The notes: a model not told the origin generated them from the sequence alone. DNA of 64,000 nucleotides from DASRAA01 sp963814165 (GCA_963814165.1 CAWFBW010000008.1:186001-250000); one strand, 5' to 3'; numbered from the stretch's first letter, positions 18,321-27,745 are shown. Numbers and translations: made by a program.

Positions 18321-18710
18321 TTAGGCTGCCGTTCTACCGGCCGGAAGCACTTCCGGCCCAAGACGATTCACTAGTTCTCGTTGAACATCGCGCAGCGCCC
18401 GCTGTATGTCTTCCAGCACTGTACCTGCTTCGCTGAAATTATGTGCCATGGCCTCATCCTGGAATTGCGCTGCATGGTGCGCCACGACGTGTGCGCCAAA
18501 CAACAGGCTGCTTCCCTTCAGGGAATGGGCCCGCTCCTGGACGATAGTGACTTCCCGCCTCAGAACGCTTTCCTGCATGACCTGAAGCGACTGCCAGGCA
18601 TCGGCAAGATAATCGCGGTAGAGATTGGCCAAGCCGACAGGGTCGGCCGCCATGGCCAGCCGAAGCTGGTCAAAGATCGCGGAAGTGAGGTCTGTCTCTT
18701 TCACAGGCAC
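18321..18710 (-). CDS. HPt-domain phosphotransfer protein
   Basis: 129 residues, all helical. The phospho-accepting histidine is His62 in the canonical motif AHSLKGSS, with helices before and after forming the four-helix HPt bundle. Such proteins pass phosphate between a hybrid sensor kinase and a response regulator. It precedes the NarL-type regulator by 30 bases on the same strand, making the two a probable functional pair. Confidence 0.88.
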   Translation of the reverse strand: MPVKETDLTSAIFDQLRLAMAADPVGLANLYRDYLADAWQSLQVMQESVLRREVTIVQERAHSLKGSSLLFGAHVVAHHAAQFQDEAMAHNFSEAGTVLEDIQRALRDVQRELVNRLGPEVLPAGRTAA

Positions 18711-18944
18711 TGGGCGCTGCCCTTCGTGAGACTTAGAACCTCAATAGGTAAACATTCTCAGCCACTCACGTCAAGGCCGACCGGCACTTTTCATGGGTCA
18801 CAGACCGCGAAATGTTTGGCGGTGTGCGGACTTCCCGAAATTCTCGCGCTTTCGTTCCGACCGCAGTGGTGCTACGTCGCGTCGTTCGGAGTATGATGAT
18901 TCGTTGTTGTGGTGCCGGTGTACTCCGCATCGCGACAATCTGCC

Positions 18945-19409
18945 ATGACCGACGACCTCTCCAGTCTTAAAGACGATATGGTGGCCTTCATCCTGGGTCA
19001 CGGTATGAGCCGCTTTCAGGGCTATGTCACCGAAGATGTCCACAGTGTCATGTGGGACCCGCGCGACAATCCCGAAAGCTGGAAGGACTTTGTCGAGCTC
19101 GCCAAGAAAGCCGGCTGCGCGTTTCTCTCCATGGACGAGGAAATCCTCCAGCGTGATGAACTGGACTACCTCGTGCAGCGCCTGCAGCAGGCCGCCTATC
19201 CCAGCGACGACGACGTCGAAGAAGCCCGCTGGCTGCGCAGTTTCGTAAACAAGACCGGATTTCTGCAATTGGGATGGCCGCACCAGGGCATCATGTTTCT
19301 CTACGAAGTTTCCACCGACTGGTACGAGCGCTACCAGCGATTGCTCGACCTCGTGGAAGACTTTGGCACTCTCGCCGTTGACGGCTCTGATCAGGACGAA
19401 GAGCACTAA
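18945..19409 (+). CDS. Conserved hypothetical protein upstream of recJ
   Basis: 154 residues from the ATG at 18945 (MTDDLSSLKDDM); an upstream in-frame start at 18909 would add twelve residues without conserved character. The protein is acidic and helical, without signal peptide or membrane segment, and has aromatic-rich stretches (MSRFQGYVTEDV, WYERYQRLLDLVEDF). I do not recognise a domain. Its stop abuts the GTG start of recJ, so the two are translationally linked, pointing to a cytosolic role possibly connected to DNA repair; that is inference from position. Confidence 0.7.
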   Translation: MTDDLSSLKDDMVAFILGHGMSRFQGYVTEDVHSVMWDPRDNPESWKDFVELAKKAGCAFLSMDEEILQRDELDYLVQRLQQAAYPSDDDVEEARWLRSFVNKTGFLQLGWPHQGIMFLYEVSTDWYERYQRLLDLVEDFGTLAVDGSDQDEEH

Positions 19410-21128
19410 GTGCGCTGGCGCCTCCGCGAGTGCAATCCTCACGACATCGATCGCCTGGCTCGTGAAGCGGGTCTCTCTCCCGTAATAGCGACCTTGCTGG
19501 CCGCCCGCGGTATTTCCACCCCGCAGCAGGCGGCGGAATTTCTTTCGCCCTCGCTGTCTCATCTTCATTCGCCGTATCTCATGTCCGGACTGCGCAAGGC
19601 CGTCGAGCGCCTGCGCGCCGCTATCGAGCGCAACGAAACCATTTTTATCTACGGCGACTACGACGTGGACGGCACCACTGCCATCGTCATCCTCAAGACC
19701 GCGCTCGAACTCTGCGGCGGCAAGGTTGAATTCCATGTTCCGCACCGCATCCGCGAAGGCTACGGGATGCGCGACGAGGTCATTGAGCGCGCGGCAGCGC
19801 AAGGCATCCGGCTCATCGTCAGTGTCGATACCGGAATTCGCGCCTTCGCCTCTGCCGAGGCCGCCGAGCGCTGCGCAGTCGATCTCATCGTCACCGACCA
19901 TCACCTCCCCGAAGCGGCCGGAGTCCCGAAGGCGACTGCCGTCGTCAATCCCAACCAGTCCGGCTGCGAATATCCGTGCAAGTCTCTATGCGGCGCCGGT
20001 GTCGCTTTCAAGATTGCGCAGGCACTTCTCGAATCGAGCGGACGCGAGCGCCTGCTGCCCTCCTTTTTGAAGATCGTCGCCATTGCTACTATTGCCGATT
20101 CCGTTCCGTTGGTCGGCGAAAATCGCGTCTTTGCCAAGCTCGGACTGCAAGGCCTTCGCAACCCCCGCAACGCCGGTCTCAAGGCCCTCCTTGCCGTTTG
20201 CCAGCTTGACGGCTCCCGCCCGCTCAGCGCCGGCGACATCGCATTTCGCGTTGCGCCCCGCCTGAACGCCGCAGGCCGCATGGATGTCGCCGAAAGGGTC
20301 ATCGAGCTGTTCACCGAAAAGGATGAGGCCCGCGCCGCCCAAATAGCCGCTCAACTGAGTGGACTAAACGGCGACCGCCAGCTTGCCGAGCAAAAGATCC
20401 TCGACGAAATCTTCCGACAGATCGACTCAATGCCTGAGTGGAAGGACGCCTACTCGCTCGTGGTTGCCGGAGAGAACTGGCATCGCGGCGTGATCGGCAT
20501 TTGCGCCACCCGTGTTGTCGAGCGTTATCACCGCCCGGCGCTCGTGTTCTCCTGTGAGAATGGCGAGGCCCACGGCTCCGGACGCTCCATCGAGGCATTC
20601 CACCTGCTCAATGCGCTGGAATCCTTCCCCGGGATTTTCACCCGTTACGGCGGACACTCTCACGCCGTCGGCTGCGCGCTTCCAGTGGAACGCCTGCCGG
20701 AACTCCGCTCCAGACTCGACGCCTACGCCCGTCAGACTCTCACGCCCCAGGACTTCGTCCCCGTGTTGGACTACGACAGCGAGTTGACGCTCGGAGATGC
20801 CGACCAGAAATTCTGGGAAATGTTGGCCCAACTCGAGCCCTTCGGAGCCGGGAACCCGAAGCCGACCTTTGTTGCGCGAGGCGTGAAACTGGTGCAGCCT
20901 CTACGCATCATGAAGGAGCTGCACCTCAAGCTACGGGTCGCAAGCGACACTCAGCGTCCGTGTGACGTCGTAGGATGGCGAATGGCAGCCAAGGCGCAGC
21001 GAGAATCACTTCTGTTGGGCGATCAGCTGGATCTCGCGTTCACCGTCGACTACAACACCCACCCCGACTTTGGTGGCGTGCAGCTGACACTTTCCGATTT
21101 CCTACGCACTGACCGTCAAGTGACGTAG
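19410..21128 (+). CDS. recJ: Single-stranded-DNA-specific 5'-3' exonuclease RecJ
   Basis: 572 residues, GTG start immediately after the preceding stop. RecJ degrades 5' single strands in recombination and repair. DHH-phosphoesterase motifs are visible: YGDYDVDGTT at 81-90 (motif I), DTGI near 140, DHH at 163-165 and a downstream GSGRSIEAFHL region. The DHHA1 motif is RYGGHSHAVGCAL, and the last 110 residues form an OB-fold-like domain. Length matches the family (about 560-580). It is the second gene of a plus-strand run leading to the LPS-transport genes. Confidence 0.95.
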   Translation: MRWRLRECNPHDIDRLAREAGLSPVIATLLAARGISTPQQAAEFLSPSLSHLHSPYLMSGLRKAVERLRAAIERNETIFIYGDYDVDGTTAIVILKTALELCGGKVEFHVPHRIREGYGMRDEVIERAAAQGIRLIVSVDTGIRAFASAEAAERCAVDLIVTDHHLPEAAGVPKATAVVNPNQSGCEYPCKSLCGAGVAFKIAQALLESSGRERLLPSFLKIVAIATIADSVPLVGENRVFAKLGLQGLRNPRNAGLKALLAVCQLDGSRPLSAGDIAFRVAPRLNAAGRMDVAERVIELFTEKDEARAAQIAAQLSGLNGDRQLAEQKILDEIFRQIDSMPEWKDAYSLVVAGENWHRGVIGICATRVVERYHRPALVFSCENGEAHGSGRSIEAFHLLNALESFPGIFTRYGGHSHAVGCALPVERLPELRSRLDAYARQTLTPQDFVPVLDYDSELTLGDADQKFWEMLAQLEPFGAGNPKPTFVARGVKLVQPLRIMKELHLKLRVASDTQRPCDVVGWRMAAKAQRESLLLGDQLDLAFTVDYNTHPDFGGVQLTLSDFLRTDRQVT

Positions 21129-21190
21129 CATCATGCATGTCCAATCGTTACTTTACAGACCGGTGACTAAGGCGATAGTATTCAGCACCG

Positions 21191-21832
21191 ATGGAAGCTG
21201 CCGTCAAGCAGATATGCTCCAATTGCGGCAATCCAATTTTGCCGGACGGCGAATTCTGCCTCTACTGCGGCGACGTTCTGGCCGCAGCGCCAAACCCAGC
21301 ACCGCGAGCCAGTCCTCCATCGCACTCTGCGGAACCGCCGGGGCAACCCATTGCCTCTCCGGAATACGCTGGTTTCTGGCTCAGAGTTTGGGCGGGTTCG
21401 ATCGATGTCGCTCTCGAAGCGCTGGTCGCGTTAGTCATCACCGTGATTGTCGATTTCGTCATGCGGCTCACCACCCCGAAATTCGGCCTCAGCCCCATTA
21501 CTGCCCGCTACGTCACGGGAATTGCCTTCATATTCTTGCTGACCATAGGCTCGTGGCTTTACTGCGCATTTTCCGAGAGTTCCCGTTGGCGTGCCACGCT
21601 GGGCAAGCGCATTGTTGGATTACAGGTTCTCACTTCTGGCGGCACCCAGTTGTCCTTCGGCCAGGCTACCGTTCGTCACTTCATGAAGTTTCTCTCGCTC
21701 TTTACCGCTTCTGTTGGATTCATGATGGCGGGATGGACCAGGCGCCGCCAGGCACTTCACGACATGCCCTCTGATTGCATTGTGGTCAAGGTCTCCGAAC
21801 CCAGCTTGTCGCTGTTCGGCAGGCACGCCTGA
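21191..21832 (+). CDS. Zinc-ribbon RDD-family membrane protein
   Basis: 213 residues. An N-terminal zinc ribbon uses C9-x2-C12 and C23-x2-C26 (ICSNCG, CLYCG). A short Pro/Ser linker follows, then an RDD domain from about residue 57 (GFWLRVWAGSIDVALEAL) with three predicted transmembrane helices. RDD proteins are often ion or small-molecule transporters, but this fused form has no assigned substrate. It lies between recJ and the LptC-like gene on the same strand. Confidence 0.85.
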   Translation: MEAAVKQICSNCGNPILPDGEFCLYCGDVLAAAPNPAPRASPPSHSAEPPGQPIASPEYAGFWLRVWAGSIDVALEALVALVITVIVDFVMRLTTPKFGLSPITARYVTGIAFIFLLTIGSWLYCAFSESSRWRATLGKRIVGLQVLTSGGTQLSFGQATVRHFMKFLSLFTASVGFMMAGWTRRRQALHDMPSDCIVVKVSEPSLSLFGRHA

Positions 21833-21878
21833 CCGTTTGTTGGCACACCGATCCCCAGCGTAATATCGAGTTCAACAC

Positions 21879-24227
21879 ATGCAACCTGTCGCTCAATTGC
21901 GCAAGTGGCTGGCATGGTCGGCCGTCGCCCTTCTAGGCGTGATTATCATTTCCTATTATGTTGCCAGGTTAAAGGTGCCACCGAAGCTTCACAGCCTTCC
22001 CCAGCAATTGGGCCTCGACATTCAGCAGACAAGCGAGGGCTTTACGCTCTCCAAGTCCGAGGGTGGACGTACCATCTTCACCATCCGTGCATCCAACGCG
22101 GTCCAGTTCAAGAAGGGCGGCAAGGCTGACCTCAAGAACGTCCACATCGTCGTGTACGGCAAGGCCCACGACCGCTTCGACCAAATCTATGGCAAGGAAT
22201 TTACCTACGATCCTGCCAGAGGCGAGGTCCAAGGCGTTGGCGAAGTACACATCGACCTCCAAGGCTATGCCGAAGGCCCTCTCAAGCCAGACCAGGCGCC
22301 GCCCGAAGAACTTAAGAACCCTATCCATGTTCTAACCCGGTCGCTGAGCTTCAATCAGAAGACGGGGCAGGCTCACACGGATGAGGTCGTCGAGTTCAAG
22401 ACTCTGCAGGCCTCTGGCACGGCCACCGGCGCCTACTACGACGCCAACACCAACGAGTTGCAGTTGAAATCCGATGTCCACCTGGTCACGACCGGCGACA
22501 ATGCCGCCGACATCGCTGGCTCTAGTGCGACCATCCAGAAAGATCCTCGTCAGGCCACGCTATTTAACGCTGCGATTTACCAAACCGACCGCACCCTTAC
22601 CGCTGACAAGATCACAATGGTGTTTGAGGGCGACAATACGGTCCAACACGCCCTGGCTGAGGGCCACGTCAACATTGAGGTTCGCGGCCCCACCATCGCT
22701 GACATTTCCGGCCCGCGTGGTGACCTGAACATGGGCCCACAGAACTCCGTGAAGCAGGCCATCGTGACCGGCGGTGCCAAATACAACACCCGCGGCGAAA
22801 ACCTCAGTCACGGCTCGGCCGACACATTCATTCTCGACTTCGAGGGGGACAATCAGCCCAAATACTTCCACATGGTGAAGAACGCCCGCATGCGGCAGGA
22901 GCCGCAGCCTGGCAAATCTGACTCTCTCGGCCAGCCCATGGAGATCGCCGCCGACCAGTTAGATTTCGTGCTGGAAGACGGCAACCAGTTACGCAGTGGC
23001 GACACCGCAGGCAAGGCGCAGATTACGATCTTTCCGGCTTCCGATAAATCAAACTCTGCCAGATATTCCTCCAGGTCGGCTCCGGACATCGGTTCGGCGG
23101 CCTCCACCACGGTTGCGACGGCAGGGAAGTTCCACGCCACTTTTGCTTCAGGTAATCGCCTGCAAACGCTGCATGGTTCGCCCGACGCACGCATCGTCTC
23201 CCTGTCACCCGGTCAGCCTGACAAAGTTAGTAGCTCGCAGAACCTCGACGTGGCTTTCGCCGCCGATGGTGGCGTCGACAAGCTGGTTCAGACCGGCGAC
23301 TTCCAGTATCACGAGCCGTCCCCTAACCCCGATACTGGTGCCCGCTCCATATTTGCCGACAAGGCGACGTACACACCGGCCTACGAAATTCTCGTGCTCC
23401 GGGGTTCTCCCCGTGCCATTGATGGCGGCATGACGACCACCGCCGACGTGCTGCGACTTAACCGCCAGACCGGGGAGGCCTTCGCCGATGACAACGTCAA
23501 AACCACCTACAGCGATTTGAAGCCCCAGCCCAACGGTGCGCTGCTCGCTGCTTCCGACCCGGTGCATGTGACCGCCCAGCACATGGTTTCGAAACAGCAG
23601 CCGGGCGTGGCGCACTACACCGGCAACGTCCGCCTCTGGCAGGCCGCCAACGTTTTGCGTGCTCCCGTCATCGACTTCGACCAGCAGAACCGCACCCTCG
23701 TGGCGCACGCCAGTACAGCGAAGTCAGTTTCCAGTCTCTTCGTGCAGCTGGGGCAGGACGGAAAGTTCACGCCTGTTGACGTCACGGCTGACAGGTTGAC
23801 CTATGTTGACTCCGAGCGCCGCGCCCGCTATTCGGGCAATGTCTTTGTGAAGAGTCCCACGGGAACGGTCAGTGCTCAGCAGATCGATATCTATCTGAAA
23901 GCGGCGGATGCCTCAGGTTTCGCGCCGGCCTCGGCGAGCGCGAAGTCCGTAATTCCGGGAACCGATGGCCCCAGCCGTCTCGATCACATGGTTGCTACCG
24001 GCAAGGTGATCGTGACCGAACCTAACCGCCGGGGAGTCGGCGACCGTCTGGTTTACACGGCCGACGATGGCAAGTATTACCTTACCGGGGAAACTGCTAG
24101 CATTTTTGATGCCGAACACGGCCAGATCTGGGGCGATTCGTTGACTTTCTATAGTCGCGATGATAGGGTTTTGGTAGAAAGCAAGGCCCCTGCGCTGACT
24201 GTGACACGTGCTCGTATCACTAAGTAA
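21879..24227 (+). CDS. lptC: Large LptC/LptA (OstA)-like LPS transport protein
   Basis: 782 residues. A membrane anchor (about 11-28, AWSAVALLGVIIISYYVA) is followed by an LptC-type beta-jellyroll (roughly 50-170) and further OstA/LptA-like beta repeats to the C terminus, including segments near 195-300 and 570-760. LptC and LptA normally form the periplasmic bridge that carries LPS from LptB2FG to the outer membrane; here both parts appear joined in one chain about four times the length of E. coli LptC. Its stop is directly followed by the lptB start. The Lpt role is supported by fold-like repeats and by context; the exact boundaries are estimates. Confidence 0.85.
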   Translation: MQPVAQLRKWLAWSAVALLGVIIISYYVARLKVPPKLHSLPQQLGLDIQQTSEGFTLSKSEGGRTIFTIRASNAVQFKKGGKADLKNVHIVVYGKAHDRFDQIYGKEFTYDPARGEVQGVGEVHIDLQGYAEGPLKPDQAPPEELKNPIHVLTRSLSFNQKTGQAHTDEVVEFKTLQASGTATGAYYDANTNELQLKSDVHLVTTGDNAADIAGSSATIQKDPRQATLFNAAIYQTDRTLTADKITMVFEGDNTVQHALAEGHVNIEVRGPTIADISGPRGDLNMGPQNSVKQAIVTGGAKYNTRGENLSHGSADTFILDFEGDNQPKYFHMVKNARMRQEPQPGKSDSLGQPMEIAADQLDFVLEDGNQLRSGDTAGKAQITIFPASDKSNSARYSSRSAPDIGSAASTTVATAGKFHATFASGNRLQTLHGSPDARIVSLSPGQPDKVSSSQNLDVAFAADGGVDKLVQTGDFQYHEPSPNPDTGARSIFADKATYTPAYEILVLRGSPRAIDGGMTTTADVLRLNRQTGEAFADDNVKTTYSDLKPQPNGALLAASDPVHVTAQHMVSKQQPGVAHYTGNVRLWQAANVLRAPVIDFDQQNRTLVAHASTAKSVSSLFVQLGQDGKFTPVDVTADRLTYVDSERRARYSGNVFVKSPTGTVSAQQIDIYLKAADASGFAPASASAKSVIPGTDGPSRLDHMVATGKVIVTEPNRRGVGDRLVYTADDGKYYLTGETASIFDAEHGQIWGDSLTFYSRDDRVLVESKAPALTVTRARITK

Positions 24228-24956
24228 ATGCAGACTTTATCGGTTGATGAGATCGGCAAAAGTTACCGCGGACGCAGGGTCGTCAACGACGTCAGTCTTG
24301 ACGTAAAACAAGGCGAAGTCGTTGGCCTCTTGGGCCCCAACGGGGCCGGAAAAACCACTAGTTTCTACATTATTGTCGGCCTGATTCCCGCCGACGCCGG
24401 TCGGGTGGTCATCAACGATCAGGATATTACCGATGTTCCTATGTACCTGCGGGCGCGGAATTTCGGCATTAGTTACCTGCCGCAGGAGCCGTCGATCTTC
24501 CGCAAGCTGACCGTGGAAGACAACATCCTGGCCGTTCTCGAAGCGCAGCCCGTTTCCTGGCACGAGCGCCGCGAACGCCAAGAGCGGCTGATCGACCAGC
24601 TGAGTTTGGGCGTCATCCGCAAGAACATGGGCTACGCCCTTTCCGGTGGCGAGCGCCGCCGTGTCGAGATTGCCCGTTGCTTGTGTATTTCGCCGTCGTT
24701 CATTTTGCTGGACGAGCCGTTCTCTGGGATCGATCCCATCGCCGTGCTCGAGCTGCAGAAGATCATCTACGACCTGAGGGCGAGTGGTATCGGAGTGCTG
24801 GTGACCGATCACAATGTTCGGGAGACGCTTTCCGTTACCGACCGCGCATACATTATTAATGAAGGACGAATTTTCCGCGCCGGAACTCCCGAGCAACTCG
24901 GCAGCGATCCGGAAGTCAAACGCGTGTATCTCGGTGAGAGCTTCTCGCTGATTTAG
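24228..24956 (+). CDS. lptB: LPS export ABC transporter ATP-binding protein LptB
   Basis: 242 residues. It powers extraction of LPS from the inner membrane with LptF/LptG, which are not in this window. Walker A is GPNGAGKTT (about residues 36-44), the Q-loop region has SYLPQEPSIF, the signature is ALSGGERRR and Walker B is FILLDEPFSGID, followed by the LptB-typical DHNVRETL. The ATG immediately follows the stop of the LptC/A-like gene, and rpoN follows downstream, the usual lptB-rpoN-hpf order of many Gram-negative bacteria. Confidence 0.95.
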   Translation: MQTLSVDEIGKSYRGRRVVNDVSLDVKQGEVVGLLGPNGAGKTTSFYIIVGLIPADAGRVVINDQDITDVPMYLRARNFGISYLPQEPSIFRKLTVEDNILAVLEAQPVSWHERRERQERLIDQLSLGVIRKNMGYALSGGERRRVEIARCLCISPSFILLDEPFSGIDPIAVLELQKIIYDLRASGIGVLVTDHNVRETLSVTDRAYIINEGRIFRAGTPEQLGSDPEVKRVYLGESFSLI

Positions 24957-24984
24957 CGCAACTGTGTTTAGTTTCGCAATAGTG

Positions 24985-25110
24985 AAACGAACCGTTTGTA
25001 AACAGGACCCGGAGGGGCGAAAGGTCATAGCCCATCGCTTCAGCGCTGGGTACGGAGCAGGTAAGGCCCCGAGTCCCGGCAGGAACGGCAGATGATCACC
25101 GCGGGTCTCA
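24985..25110. repeat. Structured intergenic repeat between lptB and rpoN
   Basis: The 222-base gap between lptB and rpoN contains an imperfect palindrome around 25031-25050 (CCCATCGCTTCAGCGCTGGG, whose inner part AGCGCT pairs with itself). A GTCCC...GGAAC inverted pair at 25073-25088 and an AGGAGG stretch at 25146-25152 follow. The layout resembles dispersed structured repeats I associate with acidobacterial intergenic DNA. It could be a transcribed processing element or a leader for rpoN; nothing in the sequence decides this. Confidence 0.4.
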
Positions 25111-25178
25111 GCCCGCACACGTTGATTTAGGTTTACTATTTTCTCAGGAGGATTAGGGCCCCGAGGCTTTCCGCAGTC

Positions 25179-26918
25179 ATGGTCTTATTGCAGCCCAAGT
25201 TGAGTCTTCGCGTTTCTCAGAAGCAAATTCTGACTCCCGGGCTCGTGCAGATGGTCAGCGTCCTCGCGCTCAACAAGCTCGAGCTGACCGATATGATTAC
25301 CGCAGAATTGACCGAGAACCCCGTCCTCGAGGAACTCGAAGACAGCGTTCCTCTCCTCGACGACGTCTCTGCCCGCGAAGAGCAGAAGGAACGCGACAGC
25401 TCCGCCGCCGCGCTCGAAGAGCCTCCCAAAACCGCCGAAGAGAAGGATCCCTTTGAAGAGATCGACTTTGGCAGCTTCTTCCGCGACTATCTCGATCCCG
25501 GTATGCGCTCGCCCATCGAGATGGAAGATAACGAGCGGCCGTCGTTTGAAAACTTCCTGTCCAAGCCGACTTCGTTGTCCGACCATCTCCTCTGGCAGCT
25601 CGGCTCCCTGCACGTCAAAGAAGACGTTTATCGCGCCGCCGAGCTGGTCATCGGTAACCTGAACGAAGATGGCTACCTCATCGCCACCGAGGATGAGCTG
25701 CTTGGGCTGATGAATTACGAACAAGGCTTTTTGGAGATGCCGCCGGTCGCGACCGAACCGGCCGCTCCAGTCGCAGATGCGCCTCTCGACACTCCCGCCG
25801 CCGTCGTCCCGCAGGAGCCTGTTGAAACCGCCGCCGCCGTGCCCGAAGAAGCCGCCATCCACGAAAGTCTCGGACCGATTTCCGAAGCGTCTGCTGCCAT
25901 GACCCCGCGCCCTGCGTTAGTGCCACCGCGCACCGAGCCTTCGCGGGTCCCGTTCAGCCGCGACGCCCTCCGTGAGGCCATCGACCTCGTCTGCCAGATG
26001 GATCCCATCGGCGTAGGCGCACGCGACTTGCGCGAGTGTTTGCTGGCCCAGCTCAATCACCTCAAGGCCATTGACCGCAAGAACAGTAACGGCAACCGCG
26101 ACCTCGACAACATCGCCATTGACGATGCCATCGTCATGGTTGACCAGCACCTGCACGCGCTTCAACTCAAGAATTACAAGGACGTCGCCAAGGCCATGGC
26201 CCGCCCCCTTGAAGCCGTCATGGCGGGCATGGAATTCATCCGGACGCTCGATCCGCGTCCCGGCCTCCGCTACAACAAGGTCGAAACCCGGCTCATCGAG
26301 CCCGACGTTGCCTTCGTCAAGCAGGGCGACGGCTACATCGTCGTCATGAACGACGAAGAGGTTCCGCAGTTGCGCCTGAACCCGGCCTACCGTCGCCTCA
26401 TGCAACGCGACGCCGCCGAAAAGGACGTGCGCAACTACGTGAAAGAGCGCTACAAGTCGGCCATCCAGCTCATCAAGAACATCGAGCAGCGCAAGCAGAC
26501 CATTCTGCGCGTATGCTACGCCATCCTCGCCCGCCAACGCGACTTCCTCGACCAGGGCATCGACCAGCTCAAGCCCATGATGATCAAGGACGTGGCGGAA
26601 GAGATCGGCGTGCACCCTTCGACGGTGAGCCGCGCCGTGGCCAACAAGTATGCCCACACCCCGCAAGGCGTCTTCGAATTACGGTACTTCTTCACCGAGG
26701 GCGTGAACGGTCCTGAGGGGGGCGGCACCTCGCTGCTCATCCTCAAGCGCCGCGTCAAGAAGCTCATCGAGGAGGAAGACCCCGCCAAGCCGTACACCGA
26801 CGAGCAGATCACCCACATCCTCCAGTCGCAGGGCATCCAGGTCACTCGCCGCACGGTTGCGAAGTACAGGGAAGACATGCACATCCCGAGCACGCATCAG
26901 CGCCGGGTGAAGAGTTAG
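25179..26918 (+). CDS. rpoN: RNA polymerase sigma-54 factor
   Basis: 579 residues. The N-terminal region I is recognisable (LQPKLSLRVSQKQILTPGL, then LNKLEL). An acidic region II follows, then the core-binding domain, a helix-turn-helix (EEIGVHPSTVSRAVANKYA) and the RpoN box (RRTVAKYRE) near the C terminus. Between about residues 190 and 255 there is a Pro/Ala/Glu-rich low-complexity insertion (PVATEPAAPVADAPLDTP and similar), making it longer than the usual 470-500 residues. Sigma-54 recognises -24/-12 promoters and requires AAA+ activators; none of these is in the window. Confidence 0.95.
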   Translation: MVLLQPKLSLRVSQKQILTPGLVQMVSVLALNKLELTDMITAELTENPVLEELEDSVPLLDDVSAREEQKERDSSAAALEEPPKTAEEKDPFEEIDFGSFFRDYLDPGMRSPIEMEDNERPSFENFLSKPTSLSDHLLWQLGSLHVKEDVYRAAELVIGNLNEDGYLIATEDELLGLMNYEQGFLEMPPVATEPAAPVADAPLDTPAAVVPQEPVETAAAVPEEAAIHESLGPISEASAAMTPRPALVPPRTEPSRVPFSRDALREAIDLVCQMDPIGVGARDLRECLLAQLNHLKAIDRKNSNGNRDLDNIAIDDAIVMVDQHLHALQLKNYKDVAKAMARPLEAVMAGMEFIRTLDPRPGLRYNKVETRLIEPDVAFVKQGDGYIVVMNDEEVPQLRLNPAYRRLMQRDAAEKDVRNYVKERYKSAIQLIKNIEQRKQTILRVCYAILARQRDFLDQGIDQLKPMMIKDVAEEIGVHPSTVSRAVANKYAHTPQGVFELRYFFTEGVNGPEGGGTSLLILKRRVKKLIEEEDPAKPYTDEQITHILQSQGIQVTRRTVAKYREDMHIPSTHQRRVKS

Positions 26919-26937
26919 TGCTCTTTTTACCTCCTGT

Positions 26938-26953
26938 GCGGACTTGAGTCCGC
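26938..26953. other. Short perfect hairpin between rpoN and hpf
   Basis: A seven-base perfect inverted repeat (GCGGACT/AGTCCGC) with a two-base loop lies in the 54-base rpoN-hpf gap. It lacks a following T run, so it is more likely an mRNA processing or stability element within a shared rpoN-hpf transcript than a terminator. Confidence 0.35.
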
Positions 26954-26972
26954 GCCCATAGAAGGGAGCTCA

Positions 26973-27572
26973 ATGAACGTAGAGTACCTGGCAAGACAAT
27001 ACGAAATCACTCCCGCCGTTCGTGACGAGGTCGAAGAGGGCCTCGGCAAACTTAGCAAGATCCTTGGGGAAAGCATCAAATCCAAGGTCATCCTGACCAA
27101 CGAAAAGCACCGCTTCATCGCTGAAATCACCGTCAAACGCCGCCGCGGACACCTCGTTGGACTCGCTGAGGCGACTGACATGGTCGCCGCCATCAGTCAG
27201 GCCATCGAGCACATCGAGACCCAGGCGCTGAAGAGCAACGGACGGCGCCGCGCCACCACGCGCAAAGCCAAGGACAAGAGCTGGAAGGCTCCGGTGGAGG
27301 CCGATGCTGAAACCCAGATCGCGGTCGGCACCAACGCTACGACGGCGGTGCCTGTAGTGGTCCACAAGTTCCCGTCCATCGCCCGCACCACCGAGGCGCA
27401 CCTGGTGAAGTCCACCGACTCCATCGCTATGCGCCCAATGACGATTGAGGAAGCGGTGAAGGAATGCGAATTCCGCGACCGCGAGGTCTTCGTCTTCCGC
27501 GACGGCAAGGGCCGCGTCAAAGTCCTGCACCGCCGCAAAGACGGCAAAATCGAACTCATCGAAGTGCCGTAG
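26973..27572 (+). CDS. hpf: Ribosome hibernation promoting factor, long form
   Basis: 199 residues. The N-terminal S30AE domain (about 1-95) is recognisable (MNVEYLARQYEITPAVRDEVEEG). A linker rich in Lys/Ala/Thr follows, and the C-terminal dimerisation domain (about 140-199) is the feature that marks the long form able to pair 70S ribosomes into 100S particles (HKFPSIARTTEAHLVKS, FRDGKGRVKVLHRRKDG). The start has a good GAAGGGAG ribosome-binding site. It follows rpoN, as in many bacteria, and is closed by the terminator at 27602. Confidence 0.94.
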   Translation: MNVEYLARQYEITPAVRDEVEEGLGKLSKILGESIKSKVILTNEKHRFIAEITVKRRRGHLVGLAEATDMVAAISQAIEHIETQALKSNGRRRATTRKAKDKSWKAPVEADAETQIAVGTNATTAVPVVVHKFPSIARTTEAHLVKSTDSIAMRPMTIEEAVKECEFRDREVFVFRDGKGRVKVLHRRKDGKIELIEVP

Positions 27573-27601
27573 CGAGTCGCTGCAATCCGAGACTGGGAGA
27601 G

Positions 27602-27629
27602 GGGACATCGCACGGTGTCCCTTTTCTGT
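27602..27629 (+). terminator. Intrinsic terminator after hpf
   Basis: The stem GGGACA/TGTCCC with an eight-base loop is followed directly by TTTTCTGTT, starting 30 bases after the hpf stop. It would end the long recJ-lptC-lptB-rpoN-hpf run. Confidence 0.75.
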
Positions 27630-27640
27630 TGCCACGTGAA

Positions 27641-27677
27641 CCCACAATTGCCAAAGGCGGGCAATTGTAGGCCACCC
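27641..27677 (+). repeat. Palindromic repeat, fixed-end family (copy 1)
   Basis: Left end CCCAC, right end GGCCACCC, with self-complementary arms CACAATTGCC/GGCAATTGTAG around AAAGGCG. It belongs to the same family as the repeats at 28479, 46329, 46652, 47175 and the 50.7-51.7 kb cluster: the ends are alike while the arms differ in sequence but still pair. Confidence 0.7.
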
Positions 27678-27745
27678 GCGGGGAAGGTGCCCCCCTCCCC
27701 CCATGCGCAAAATACTTGTTTTCAATGGGATGCACGGATTTCCGT

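Noticed and set aside
18798..19904. Long minus-strand open frame opposite the hypothetical gene and recJ
   Set aside because: It lies antisense to two well-supported genes, one of them recJ with all its motifs, has no recognisable domain and follows the codon bias of the opposite strand.
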